From Cecembia calidifontis (GTDB lineage Bacteria; Bacteroidota; Bacteroidia; Cytophagales; Cyclobacteriaceae): a stretch of 64,000 bases of DNA. The notes beneath the pieces are model-generated. The model searched no databases. It saw only the letters and a program-made list of their open reading frames with translations, and had not been told where the DNA came from. Where the stretch lies: NCBI RefSeq assembly GCF_004216715.1, contig NZ_SGXG01000001.1, positions 1,989,001 to 2,053,000 on the forward strand, read 5' to 3'. Of the stretch, positions 9,671 to 18,393 are shown piece by piece; the stretch's first letter is position 1, and each line of letters opens with the position of its first letter. The translations under genes and the position numbers were made by a program.

Positions 9671-10657
9671 ATGAGTAATAGAAGAACTTTCCTTAAAAAA
9701 ACATTAGCTTCCACTTCTCTCTTGTTGCCCGCAGGTTTGATTCCTGCCTGCAGTCAGTCTCAGGATAATTCCAAAGGAGAAAAATTCAAACCCTTGATTC
9801 TCTCCACATGGGACCATGGCATGCCTGCTAATGACAAGGCATGGGAGGTCTTGATGGAGACTGGAGACTTGGTCTCAGCAGTGGAGGAAGGTGTGAAAGT
9901 GACCGAACTGGACATGGAAAACTTATCGGTTGGACTTCAGGGTTTGCCTGACAGAGAAGGTATTCCCACACTTGATGCCTCTATTATGAAAGGAGATGGA
10001 TCCTGTGGTTCAGTAGCTTTTGTTAGGCAGGTCAGACATCCCATTTCTTTGGCAAGAAAGGTGATGGAAGAAACCCCACATGTCATGTTGGTAGGGGAAG
10101 GAGCCCGACAATTTGCCATTGCCCAAGGCTTTCCAATGGAAGAGGAGGTTCTAAGCCCCAAAGCGGAGGCTGCTTATCAGGAATGGAAAGTGGAGTCCAA
10201 ATACAAACCTATCATCAATTTTGAGAACCACGATACCATAGGAATGATTGCTCTTGGTCCAGACGGGAGATTGGCGGGTTCATGTACCACATCCGGTCTG
10301 GCATTTAAAATGCATGGAAGGGTAGGGGATAGCCCTATAATTGGAGCAGGCCTGTATGTAGATGATGAGGTAGGTGCAGCAACAGCTACAGGTTTGGGTG
10401 AATCGATCATCCGGATTTGTGGGAGTTTCCTTATTGTGGAGTTGATGCGTCAGGGAAGATCGCCACAGGAAGCCTGCGAGGAGGCGGTCAGAAGATTGAT
10501 TGCCAAAAATTCAAAAGACATCAAAGATATTCAGGCTGGATTCCTGGCCATCAATAAGGACGGAGAGTATGGTGCATATGCAGTTCAGAAGGGGTTTACC
10601 TATGCACGTCATCACAGCAAAGGGAAGGATCTATTATATGCCGGTTATAAAATGTAG
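9671..10657 (+). CDS. N4-(beta-N-acetylglucosaminyl)-L-asparaginase (glycosylasparaginase)
   Basis: N-terminal nucleophile hydrolase that cleaves the GlcNAc-asparagine link left after glycoprotein breakdown. The autocleavage site HDTIGM is present, with the catalytic threonine at about residue 189 becoming the new N-terminus of the beta subunit. LAGSCTTSG and GDSPIIGAG, conserved substrate-pocket motifs, follow. I start at ATG 9671: it opens with NRRTFLKKT, a twin-arginine-like signal (canonical RR-x-FLK), followed by a hydrophobic run and a lipobox-like PAC, so the enzyme is probably folded before export and may be lipid-anchored. An earlier in-frame start at 9578 would bury the signal. Length 328 aa fits the family. 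cutC follows 6 bases later. Confidence 0.93.
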   Translation: MSNRRTFLKKTLASTSLLLPAGLIPACSQSQDNSKGEKFKPLILSTWDHGMPANDKAWEVLMETGDLVSAVEEGVKVTELDMENLSVGLQGLPDREGIPTLDASIMKGDGSCGSVAFVRQVRHPISLARKVMEETPHVMLVGEGARQFAIAQGFPMEEEVLSPKAEAAYQEWKVESKYKPIINFENHDTIGMIALGPDGRLAGSCTTSGLAFKMHGRVGDSPIIGAGLYVDDEVGAATATGLGESIIRICGSFLIVELMRQGRSPQEACEEAVRRLIAKNSKDIKDIQAGFLAINKDGEYGAYAVQKGFTYARHHSKGKDLLYAGYKM

Positions 10658-10663
10658 AAGGTT

Positions 10664-11398
10664 ATGATTTTAGAAGCGCCCGTTTTTACCATTGAAGCTG
10701 CCTTGAAGGCCGCATCCTATGGCGTACACCGTCTTGAACTTTGTTCTGATTTTGGAGAAGGGGGGGAGACCCCTTCGGTGGGAGCCCTATCATATCTAAA
10801 AGAGAAAATCAATATTCCCATTTTTGTGATGATCCGGCCCAGGGGAGGGGATTTTATCTATACTTCAGAAGAATTGGAAGTAATGAGAAGGGATATCAGG
10901 ATCCTGAAATCATTTGGAGCAGATGGATTTGTATTTGGGGTTTTGAATCAGGATGGGCGTGTAGATCAGAAAGCCTGTAAGCTCTTGCTGGATGAAGCAG
11001 AGGGATTGCCTTGTACCTTTCACAGGGCATTTGATATTTGTAGGGATAAGGAAGAGGCCATCGAAACCCTTATTTCATTGGGCTTTAAAAGGATTCTAAC
11101 TTCCGGTGGGGAAAATACAGCCGCATTGGGTTTGTCCAATATTCTCCAGTACATGATACAGGCTGCTGGGAGAATTATCATATTACCAGGCGGAGGATCG
11201 AAAGTAGAGCATATTGGGCTTTTAAAAGCCTCAGGGCAACTAAAAGAAATACATGCAAGCTGTAAAACTTACAGGCCATCAACTTCCCTCTACAGACATC
11301 CCAAGGTCAGTCTTTCGAATGATCAAGCTACTTTTCATCAGGTTTTGACGATTGATGAGGCGATAGTCAGGGAGTTTTTGAATGAGATGCAGGGATAG
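10664..11398 (+). CDS. cutC: CutC family TIM-barrel protein
   Basis: Member of the CutC family (244 aa), historically linked to copper homeostasis although the biochemical activity is unsettled. Conserved motifs: RLELCSDFGEGGETPS, MIRPRGGDFIYT, GFVFGVL, CTFHRAFD and RILTSGG, in the usual TIM-barrel order. It follows the glycosylasparaginase gene by 6 bases and is clearly co-transcribed. In Bacteroidota cutC often travels with N-glycan catabolic genes, so a role in sugar metabolism rather than copper is a fair alternative (inference from context). Confidence 0.92.
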   Translation: MILEAPVFTIEAALKAASYGVHRLELCSDFGEGGETPSVGALSYLKEKINIPIFVMIRPRGGDFIYTSEELEVMRRDIRILKSFGADGFVFGVLNQDGRVDQKACKLLLDEAEGLPCTFHRAFDICRDKEEAIETLISLGFKRILTSGGENTAALGLSNILQYMIQAAGRIIILPGGGSKVEHIGLLKASGQLKEIHASCKTYRPSTSLYRHPKVSLSNDQATFHQVLTIDEAIVREFLNEMQG

Positions 11399-11492
11399 TT
11401 TAAACCCTCATTTTTCCTTTTATCAAATTGTAAAAAATACATAGTGACTTTTCGAAAAAAAATTCAAACTTAGTTGAAATTTAGCTTTCAAC

Positions 11493-13037
11493 ATGCGATT
11501 TTCTTTTTTCAACCTTTTGGGGGTAGGCGTATTATTTCTAGTTGTTGCTTGTCAGTCATCTTCAAAGAATGATATGGATGATTTTGAAAAGATCAGGAGC
11601 ATCAGCAACCATTCTGTTGAGTTATCGGGCAAATCCCTGTCGGATGCTTATTGTTCAGCTTGCCATCTCAAACCTGATCCTTCACTTTTGGATAAAGCTA
11701 CTTGGGAAAAATCCGTATTACCTGACATGAGAAGGCGTTTGGGCTTGATCATAGCTGATGATTTTGGGGTAGCTATAGGGGAAGATAACGGCGCCCCTTT
11801 AGGAATATATGCTTCAGAGACATTGATCCGAAAATCAGAATGGGACTTGATACAGGCTTATTACCTTGAAAATGCACCTGAAAGTCTTCCGCAGATTGTC
11901 AGGTCATCCGAAAAAATACAAGCGTTGGATGGATTTGAGTTAATTACACCTCATTTTGCTAACAAAAGACCAAGCTTAACCACCATAGCAGTTTATCATG
12001 AAGAGGAGTCCTTGATTTATTTGGGAGATAGATTGAATCAGATGTTCAGAATTGATCCTGCAGACCTTTCAATCATAGATTCCATCACCATGGTTTCACC
12101 GGTTTCAGATATCAGGTTCAGGGAAGATGGAGGATTGGACTTGCTTCATATCGGCTACATGGATCCATCCAATTGGGCCATTGGTAAATTACAGTTTTTA
12201 CAGGAAAACAAGGAATTTTCTTCGGTTCTATTAGATAGCTTGAGACGCCCTGTACATTTTTCTTTTGCAGACCTCAATGGGGATGGAAAGGAAGATGTCG
12301 TTATTTCCAATTTTGGGCATCATATTGGGAATTTGATGTGGTTTGAACAATCCTCATCAGGGTTTGAACCGCATCTTTTAAACAATAGGCCAGGTGCCAG
12401 AAAGACGGTCATTGATGATGTGAACGGGGACGGATTGCCCGATGTGATAGCTTTGATGACCCAGGCCAAAGAGGGTGTTTTTGTTTATCTTAATTTGGGC
12501 AATGGAGAGTTCAAAGAGGAAAATTGGCTGCTTTTTGATCCGGTTTTCGGTTCTTCAGATTTTGATTGGGTGGATATTGACGGGGATGGCTATAAGGAAA
12601 TTGTTTTGGTCAATGGAGATAATGCGGATTTTTCGCCAATTCTAAAACCCTATCATGGTTTGAGAATTTTTAAAAATAATGGTTTGAACCAATTTGATGA
12701 GGTATTTTTCTATCCCATGCACGGGGCGAGTGCTTTGGTAGTCGGGGAATTCACAGCGGATGGGAAAACTGATATTGCTGTTATTTCACATTTTCCCTCC
12801 AAAAATAAAGATGGATTGGATAATTTCCTGTTTTTTGAACAAAAGAACGCTTTTGAATTTGAGGTAAAAACCAAGCCTGAATTAGGACAATGGTCTTTGC
12901 TTACCATCAGTAAGGGAGATGTATCAGGAAATGGGAAAGAGGATATCATTTTGGGTAGTTTTGATTTTAAAACCATACACGCATTTCCTGCGGTAAATTG
13001 GATGCCCTTCATAATTTTATTGAACCAAGTAATGTAG
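11493..13037 (+). CDS. FG-GAP repeat lipoprotein with a cytochrome c-type haem motif
   Basis: Exported lipoprotein of 514 aa. The signal peptide ends in lipobox LVVAC. About 30-40 residues later is YCSACHLKPDP, a CxxCH haem c attachment motif followed by a short helical stretch, so the N-terminus looks like a small or truncated cytochrome c domain. The rest is a beta-propeller with calcium-loop motifs (DLNGDGKEDV, DVNGDGLPDV, DIDGDGYKEI, DVSGNGKEDI). No distal methionine ligand is obvious, although M residues occur in SVLPDMRRRLGL. It lies about 95 bases after cutC and may share its transcript. The combination resembles the haem/propeller proteins found beside CRTAC1-type lipoproteins. Function unknown; electron transfer at the surface is only a suggestion. 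Confidence 0.85.
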   Translation: MRFSFFNLLGVGVLFLVVACQSSSKNDMDDFEKIRSISNHSVELSGKSLSDAYCSACHLKPDPSLLDKATWEKSVLPDMRRRLGLIIADDFGVAIGEDNGAPLGIYASETLIRKSEWDLIQAYYLENAPESLPQIVRSSEKIQALDGFELITPHFANKRPSLTTIAVYHEEESLIYLGDRLNQMFRIDPADLSIIDSITMVSPVSDIRFREDGGLDLLHIGYMDPSNWAIGKLQFLQENKEFSSVLLDSLRRPVHFSFADLNGDGKEDVVISNFGHHIGNLMWFEQSSSGFEPHLLNNRPGARKTVIDDVNGDGLPDVIALMTQAKEGVFVYLNLGNGEFKEENWLLFDPVFGSSDFDWVDIDGDGYKEIVLVNGDNADFSPILKPYHGLRIFKNNGLNQFDEVFFYPMHGASALVVGEFTADGKTDIAVISHFPSKNKDGLDNFLFFEQKNAFEFEVKTKPELGQWSLLTISKGDVSGNGKEDIILGSFDFKTIHAFPAVNWMPFIILLNQVM

Positions 13038-13196
13038 CCATATTAAGTTTTGTTTTTTTAATGATTCCAGTTTAATTGATTTGCATGTTTATTATTCAAT
13101 AGTTTTTTGTCTTGATTTAGTTTTTAAATATGTTATAAACTTTTGAATTGAAATATTTTTTGCTTAAATTATTAGGGCAATTAAACCCAGAAAATT

Positions 13197-13655
13197 ATGG
13201 TAAAAAGTTTTCAAGGCGTGAGGGTGGTAGAGCCCAAAAAAGCAAGTCCTCCTATTTTAGTGAAGGATTATATGAGTACCAATTTGGTTACGTTCCAACC
13301 GGAGGACAGTATTGATTATGTCTTGGAAATGTTGACCAAGAGAAAAATTTCCGGTGCCCCGGTTGTCAATAGTCATGGCCATTTGGTGGGCATTATTTCA
13401 GAAGTGGACTGTTTAAAGGAAATTATCAAAGGAAAATATTCCAATACACCTAAATTCCCCGGGACGGTTGCTGACCATATGACTGCAGATGTCATTACCC
13501 TTTCTCCTGATTTGAGTCTCTTTGATGCCGCGCAGAGATTTCTGGAACTGAAAATAAGGAGATTTCCTGTTTTAAAAGACGGAAAATTGATCGGTCAGAT
13601 TTCTTTGTCTGATATCATAAGGGCGTTTCCCAAACTAAAATCTACGACCTGGTAA
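13197..13655 (+). CDS. Two-CBS-domain protein
   Basis: Cytoplasmic 152-aa protein made almost entirely of a CBS pair, which usually binds adenine nucleotides and senses energy state. CBS1 covers about residues 24-80 (VKDYMSTNLVTFQPEDS ... ISGAPVVNSHGHLVGIISEVD) and CBS2 about 96-150 (VADHMTADVITLSPD ... RRFPVLKDGKLIGQISLSDI). No catalytic domain is attached. It is flanked by a 160-base AT-rich leader and followed by a hairpin terminator, so it is probably monocistronic. Confidence 0.9.
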   Translation: MVKSFQGVRVVEPKKASPPILVKDYMSTNLVTFQPEDSIDYVLEMLTKRKISGAPVVNSHGHLVGIISEVDCLKEIIKGKYSNTPKFPGTVADHMTADVITLSPDLSLFDAAQRFLELKIRRFPVLKDGKLIGQISLSDIIRAFPKLKSTTW

Positions 13656-13677
13656 TATTCAGTCCAATAATAAAATA

Positions 13678-13712
13678 GAGGCTGTCTCATATATAAAGTC
13701 AGCCTCCATTTT
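13678..13712. terminator. Hairpin terminator between CBS gene and lipoprotein gene
   Basis: GAGGCTG pairs with CAGCCTC around a 15-base loop, with a T-rich flank, between two convergent genes. The left arm resembles the end of the IS1182-type element at 30.7 kb (GAGGCTGTCCG), so an IS-end origin is possible. Confidence 0.55.
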
Positions 13713-13812
13713 GTTTGGGTAAGTATCCGAATCAACTTGCATTCAGCCCAATCTCAGGGCTTTAATTTGAATCATTTTAAAGCCTCTTGAAATTTGTTGA
13801 ATGTTACTTCAA

Positions 13813-14544
13813 TTATCTTTTTAATTCGATTTCTATCTCAGCAGATTGTTTGATATTATTGGTCACTTTGGTATAAATATTTCTGTTGCTATCTCTATTG
13901 ATTAGCAGTTTTCCTCCTGTTAAGGTTGCGTTTTCAAATTCGGAATCTGAAACTCCCCTGAACCAGTTCATCGCGTTGATTTCAAAGAGTGCCAGTGGGT
14001 TATTTCTTGCATCGATAGTAAAGTAGCTGCCATCTTTTGCTTCAATTTCTACTTCAAAATCAATATCATCTCCAAAAAACTCGAAAACCACTGGTATAGC
14101 TGCCCCGCTTTGGGAAGCATAGGTTCCTTCGATGTAAATGGAAGGTTCGTTTCTATGATCAATCAGGTCCAGTTCCAGTTCAATTTCTTTATACTCACCT
14201 GCTTCGATATTGATGAAGAAATCCACAGATTCATCAAAGTCGTTAAAGGTGACTTTTTTGATGTCTCTGAATTTTATCTCAATTTCTTTCTCGAAGGTGC
14301 CCAAATCATTTTTGCCTTCGACTTCAAGTTCGAGTTCTTTGATCTGAATGAAACCGTTTTCAATTGTCAGGTTACTGTTTTCAGTTCTTGCATTTGCAGC
14401 ACTTGCGGTACCGTTATTCAGAACAAAGGCAAAACCTAATTTTCCTTCACCGCTGCCTGGGATTTCATCTTCATTGCTGCAGGAAACAAAAGCAAATGTG
14501 GCGGCCAATGCCATTGCTGTTAAAATGTTTTTTGAAATTTTCAT
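13813..14544 (-). CDS. Lipoprotein of unknown function, beta-rich
   Basis: 243-aa lipoprotein with a clear signal peptide and lipobox (FVSC, Cys22), followed by an acidic linker SNEDEIPGSGEG. The mature part alternates charged and hydrophobic residues in strand-like patterns (IQIKELELEVEGK, FFINIEAGEYKEIELELDL, IDFEVEIEAKDGSYF). The layout recalls DUF4382-type lipoproteins, but I cannot confirm membership. It is convergent with the CBS gene, and the IS island begins about 360 bases beyond its start. No function is proposed. Confidence 0.8.
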   Translation of the reverse strand: MKISKNILTAMALAATFAFVSCSNEDEIPGSGEGKLGFAFVLNNGTASAANARTENSNLTIENGFIQIKELELEVEGKNDLGTFEKEIEIKFRDIKKVTFNDFDESVDFFINIEAGEYKEIELELDLIDHRNEPSIYIEGTYASQSGAAIPVVFEFFGDDIDFEVEIEAKDGSYFTIDARNNPLALFEINAMNWFRGVSDSEFENATLTGGKLLINRDSNRNIYTKVTNNIKQSAEIEIELKR

Positions 14545-14908
14545 AGTAGTTTGTATGGTTTAGATGAATAAACCCCTTGGTTGATTTATCCAGATGATTT
14601 TATTGGATATTTTAGCAAAATTTGAGCCAAAAAATTTGAGATTTACATTTCGTTCATTCGATCTTTATTGGGGAAAGTGCTTTATCGGAAAAATCACATG
14701 TTTTCTTGATCCATCGCAAAAAGTCGGCGAATGGTCGGAGTATACACGGGACAGGGTCGGGAGGTCTACGGATAAGAATAGGGTATTTTGGTACCTATTA
14801 TACATTTAATTGCTTTTTCTTAAACTATGGAGTTTAACAAAAGCCTATTTCACTACCGTAATTTTGATCTTATGGATCTCAAAGGGTCCTTTTTTTGTCC
14901 TGATATCA
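14545..14908. other. Intergenic region between lipoprotein gene and IS4 element
   Basis: About 360 bases without a convincing gene. It contains the promoter region of the minus-strand lipoprotein and the flank of the IS4 insertion. A 71-codon open frame at 14594 has no recognisable features and atypical composition. Confidence 0.5.
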
Positions 14909-16239
14909 ATACCGTCCTAAATAAAATATGAGAGGTCTGGTTTTTTGCCCAAAATAGCTATTTTGGGTTTGCACCAAAAAACATAAACCTCCCATGAGTA
15001 ATATTACATTGTTTTCTCAGATTATTAAAAAAATCGAGCGTTCAATTTTCAAGAAACTGGTTGAAGAGAAGCAAACGGACAAGGGCTGCAAAGGCTTTGA
15101 CAGCTGGACGCATTTGGTTTCCATGCTTTTTTGCCATTTTGCCAAAAGTACTTCTGTAAGGGATATTTCAAACGGCCTGCGTTCGGCCACGGGGAACCTC
15201 AACCATCTGGGGATTGCCAAGGCACCATCCAAGTCCAGTATCAGTTATCAGAACAAGCGCAGGGACTCTGACCTGTTCAAGGAGCTGTATTACGAGCTTC
15301 TGAAGCATTTAGGACAGCAGGCGTCCCTGAGCAGGGTAAAACTACGGATCAAGGCTCCCGTCTATCTGCTCGACTCCACGGTGGTAAGTCTTTGCCTTTC
15401 GATGTTTGACTGGGCAACCTTCAGGACCAAAAAGGGTGCTGTAAAGATGCATACGCTTCTGGACTATGACGGGAAACTCCCTGTTTATGTGAATATTACA
15501 GAAGGAAGTATGGCAGACAATAAAGGCGCTTATGATATTCCTTTGGAGAAAGGATCCGTTATAGTGGCGGACCGCTATTACAATGACTTTCCGATGCTCA
15601 ACATTTGGGACAGCAAGGGGGTCTTTTTCGTCATAAGGCACAAGGATAACCTTAAGTTCAGCACAATCAATGAACGTCGACTCCCTGAAAATACTGCACA
15701 GGAAGTACTGATAGACGAAGAAATTGAACTGGTAAACCCGCAGTCAAAAGTGAAGTACCCCGGAAAACTCAGAAGAGTGGCTGTATGGGACGAAAAAAAC
15801 CGACAGACCGTCGAACTGATTACCAATAACTTCAAATGGTCAGCAAAGACAATCGGTGATCTTTACCGGTGCCGATGGGAGATTGAGATCTTCTTCAGGG
15901 ACATCAAGCAGTTACTCCATATCAAAACCTTTATCGGAACATCGAAAAATGCCGTGATGATCCAGATATGGACCGCGCTGATCACCATTCTGCTCCTAAA
16001 AGTGATGAAGGCAACCGCTAAATTCGGATGGCATCTGTCCAATCTGGTTGCATTTATCAGACTGAACATATTCGTTAAAATAGAGCTGCAAAAGTGGCTG
16101 GACAAACCCTTTGAAGACCATGAAAAACCTCCTCAAAAAAGCCAACAGGGGGTTCTATTTCCGGATTACAGATAAAATCACAATAGAAATTGCAGAAACA
16201 CAGCTAAACATCTGTCTTGTAAATTATTTAGGACAGCAT
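14909..16239 (+). mobile_element. IS4-family insertion sequence (DUF4372-type), apparently complete
   Basis: A 1.33-kb element bounded by imperfect inverted repeats of about 19 bp: left ATACCGTCCTAAATAAAAT, right (reverse complement) ATGCTGTCCTAAATAATTT, sharing GTCCTAAATAA exactly. It is flanked by an 11-bp direct repeat TGTCCTGATAT at 14896-14906 and 16240-16250, which I read as the target-site duplication. The exact left end is uncertain by about two bases. It encodes one intact transposase. Confidence 0.85.
14994..16175 (+). CDS. IS4-family transposase with DUF4372-like N-terminus
   Basis: 393-aa DDE transposase. The N-terminal region (FSQIIKKIERSIFKKL ... CKGFDSWTHLVSMLFCHFAK) matches the DUF4372 helical domain typical of one IS4 subgroup in Bacteroidota. 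Catalytic residues can be placed: first Asp in YLLDSTVVSLCLS, second in VIVADRYYNDFP, and Glu in the YRCRWEIEIFFRDIKQLL signature (the Y-(2)-R-(3)-E-(6)-K motif of IS4). The frame is uninterrupted and lies inside the inverted repeats, so the element looks functional. Confidence 0.93.
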   Translation: MSNITLFSQIIKKIERSIFKKLVEEKQTDKGCKGFDSWTHLVSMLFCHFAKSTSVRDISNGLRSATGNLNHLGIAKAPSKSSISYQNKRRDSDLFKELYYELLKHLGQQASLSRVKLRIKAPVYLLDSTVVSLCLSMFDWATFRTKKGAVKMHTLLDYDGKLPVYVNITEGSMADNKGAYDIPLEKGSVIVADRYYNDFPMLNIWDSKGVFFVIRHKDNLKFSTINERRLPENTAQEVLIDEEIELVNPQSKVKYPGKLRRVAVWDEKNRQTVELITNNFKWSAKTIGDLYRCRWEIEIFFRDIKQLLHIKTFIGTSKNAVMIQIWTALITILLLKVMKATAKFGWHLSNLVAFIRLNIFVKIELQKWLDKPFEDHEKPPQKSQQGVLFPDYR

Positions 16240-17130
16240 TGTCCTGATATAAAAAAAATATCTTGTACAATTTACCTCAAACTCATTTCGGTTCTCCTTT
16301 AGATAATTGATCATTAACCGCAACACTTTTTTCAAAACCTATGAAATAGGTATTGGCCATAATGAATTGGTTCAAATAAAAGACAGTACTTCTTTTTTTT
16401 CTTTTTGGCATCTTAGTTTTCATGATGTTAGGATAAAAGTTTTAATAGATGGTGTTAAAAATCAGCAAACTAATTCTTTGATCATTATTTTCACCGTTAA
16501 AAAATGATAACGAAGAACTTAAAAATTGTTAAACGATTCTATGGTTTTTTGAGGAACCGCAGAGCAAACCGAAATTATCAATGGTGGAAAATTACTGTTG
16601 TTCACGATTTATGTATAAATAACTGATGTTTTCCTATTTCCAGTGCTCCTTCTTTCATCACACAATCCTTCTAAATATTTCGCTTTAGATAAGGGAATGG
16701 GTTAAAATGTAGTTTATCCTATGGAGTTTAAATGACCAATAAAATAAAGGTCTGAGAATTTTCTATCAATAACTTCTCGCTACTAAAATTTCCGGTGAGT
16801 TCTTTCACGTTTTATTTGACCAAAGAAAGTAGAGTATGCCGAATAAATTTGCTTTTCATCATGTAGGAAAGCAAATTATGGACTGGTTTGAAATCCCTAA
16901 TGGAAGATGAACAGCTTGAAGATAATATTGTTATTTCTGGGCCGATTCTTAATTCTAAATTTTCAAAAACAGGATTCAGTATTTCCGCTACTGTAGTTGA
17001 AGAGGAAGATAGACGAGATGTTTCTCGACATTATCAACTATTGAAAACCTAATTTTTATTAATCAAAACGACCCGTCCTGGTGCGCTGATCTGCGTGTAG
17101 CATGACGGTTACTGTTTTCAAATAATGAGA
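16240..17130. other. Gene-poor, AT-rich region between two insertion sequences
   Basis: Almost 0.9 kb with no intact recognisable gene. Short open frames (a 66-codon frame at 16307-16507 and the 50-codon frame at 16900-17052) suggest decayed coding DNA left after IS insertions. I see no RNA gene, terminator or repeat that I can defend. Confidence 0.55.
16900..17052 (+). pseudogene. Possible gene remnant, 50 codons
   Basis: An ATG-started frame reading MEDEQLEDNIVISGPILN and ending RRDVSRHYQLLKT. The codons and residue mix look coding, unlike the surrounding sequence, and a second frame just upstream (MPNKFAFHHVGKQIMDW, from about 16838) runs into it one frame off. I suspect the 3' end of a frameshifted gene. 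I do not recognise the family. Confidence 0.25.
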
Positions 17131-18170
17131 TATGAATATCCGCCTACATACAAGTGGGCAAATTTTATACTTTGACAATAAGTGTCAATAACTTTCAGGG
17201 CTGAATTGTAAGTGTTTAATTGGCTGTAAATAAATAAGAAGGCCATGAATATTCTACAATTCAATGAAAGATATCCTGATGAGGCAAGTTGCATCCATTA
17301 CTTGAAGGAACAAAGGGAAAGAGAAGGTGTCATTTGCAAGAATTGTAATTCCAAGGATCACTACTGGCTTAATTCTCTCAATATGTTCCAATGTAAACAT
17401 TGTAAATTTAGGACAGGACTGAAAAATGGTACTATTATGGAAAACAGCAAGTTACCATTGAGGACTTGGTTGCTTGCAATGACTCTTGTAAGCGCAACCA
17501 AGAAGGGATTTAGCTGCCTTGAACTACAGAGGCAGATGGGTCATAGCAGATACGAGACTGTTTTCAGACTGTATCACAAGCTCCGGGAAGCAATGGGTAA
17601 ACGTGACAGCCAATATAAACTAGAAGATATGGTTGAATATGATGAGGCTTTTGTAAGCAAGGCAACAAAATCTTCGGAAAAGACGAAGCTGAAGAAAGGC
17701 CGTGGAAGCCAAAAACAAGCTACTGTCGCTGTTATGGCTGAATCATCTATTCTTGAAGACCTAATTACTGGAGAAAAGGACAAAAGCTGCAGATATTTCA
17801 AGATGGTCAAAATAGATAACTTGAAGGCAAAAACAGCCGAAAAACTGATAAAAGGACTGATTGACAAAAAAGCCGTGCTCCAAACTGATGAAAGTACGAC
17901 TTATGCTAACCTAGAAGATTGTATCGATGTTCACGTGAGCGAATTATCTTCCACAAAAGAGGGCAAGTTCAACCTCAAATGGGCACATATAGCAATAAGC
18001 AACCTTAAAAGGGATTTACAGAAGTACCATATGGTTTCAGAAAAGATGCTTCAAAACTATCTCAATGAATTCTGTTATAAACTAAACCGAAGATACTTTG
18101 GTAAAAAACTCTTTGATAGACTTGTTATTGCGAGCATTTGCCCCTACTTGTATACAAGCGGATAATCATA
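17131..18170 (+). mobile_element. IS1595-family insertion sequence
   Basis: About 1.04 kb. Terminal inverted repeats are visible: left TATGAATATCCGCCTACATA then CAAGTGGGCAAAT from 17131, right (reverse complement of sequence ending at 18170) TATGATTATCCGCTTGTATA then CAAGTAGGGGCAAAT. They align over about 33 bases with a few mismatches and a 2-base gap. I could not identify an 8-bp target duplication, so the outermost ends are approximate. Confidence 0.75.
17245..18165 (+). CDS. IS1595-family (ISXO2-like) transposase
   Basis: 306-aa transposase. An N-terminal zinc ribbon (CKNCNSKDHYWLN ... CKHCKFRTG) at about residues 32-55 is followed by a helical DNA-binding part (SCLELQRQMGHSRYETVF) and the ISXO2-like DDE domain: DEAFV, then LQTDESTTY, then the C-terminal helix KLNRRYFGKKLFDRL. 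The last residues CPYLYTSG and the stop codon are encoded by the right inverted repeat, so the frame runs to the very edge of the element. Intact frame. Confidence 0.9.
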   Translation: MNILQFNERYPDEASCIHYLKEQREREGVICKNCNSKDHYWLNSLNMFQCKHCKFRTGLKNGTIMENSKLPLRTWLLAMTLVSATKKGFSCLELQRQMGHSRYETVFRLYHKLREAMGKRDSQYKLEDMVEYDEAFVSKATKSSEKTKLKKGRGSQKQATVAVMAESSILEDLITGEKDKSCRYFKMVKIDNLKAKTAEKLIKGLIDKKAVLQTDESTTYANLEDCIDVHVSELSSTKEGKFNLKWAHIAISNLKRDLQKYHMVSEKMLQNYLNEFCYKLNRRYFGKKLFDRLVIASICPYLYTSG

Positions 18171-18393
18171 AAAAACATTTAGGGGTTAGTGGTTGTAAGG
18201 GGTGATGACACATGTTATTTTTAAAAAGATATGAACATTTACTTTTGTTCTGCAATCTGGCAACATTATCAATAACTAAAAAACACTACCTAAAAGGTTC
18301 AAAAAAAGTTTAACTTAAGGATATCGGTGAAGGGTATTGAGGTAGATCTTACTTAAATATGAATAGATTTACACCGCAAGAACAAGTTGGTAC

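Noticed and set aside
14594..14809. A 71-codon open frame upstream of the IS4 element
   Set aside because: Composition is atypical, no start context or motif, and it lies in noncoding DNA next to an IS end.
16307..16507. A 66-codon frame in the IS island
   Set aside because: No recognisable domain and low-complexity start; kept only as part of the decayed region.
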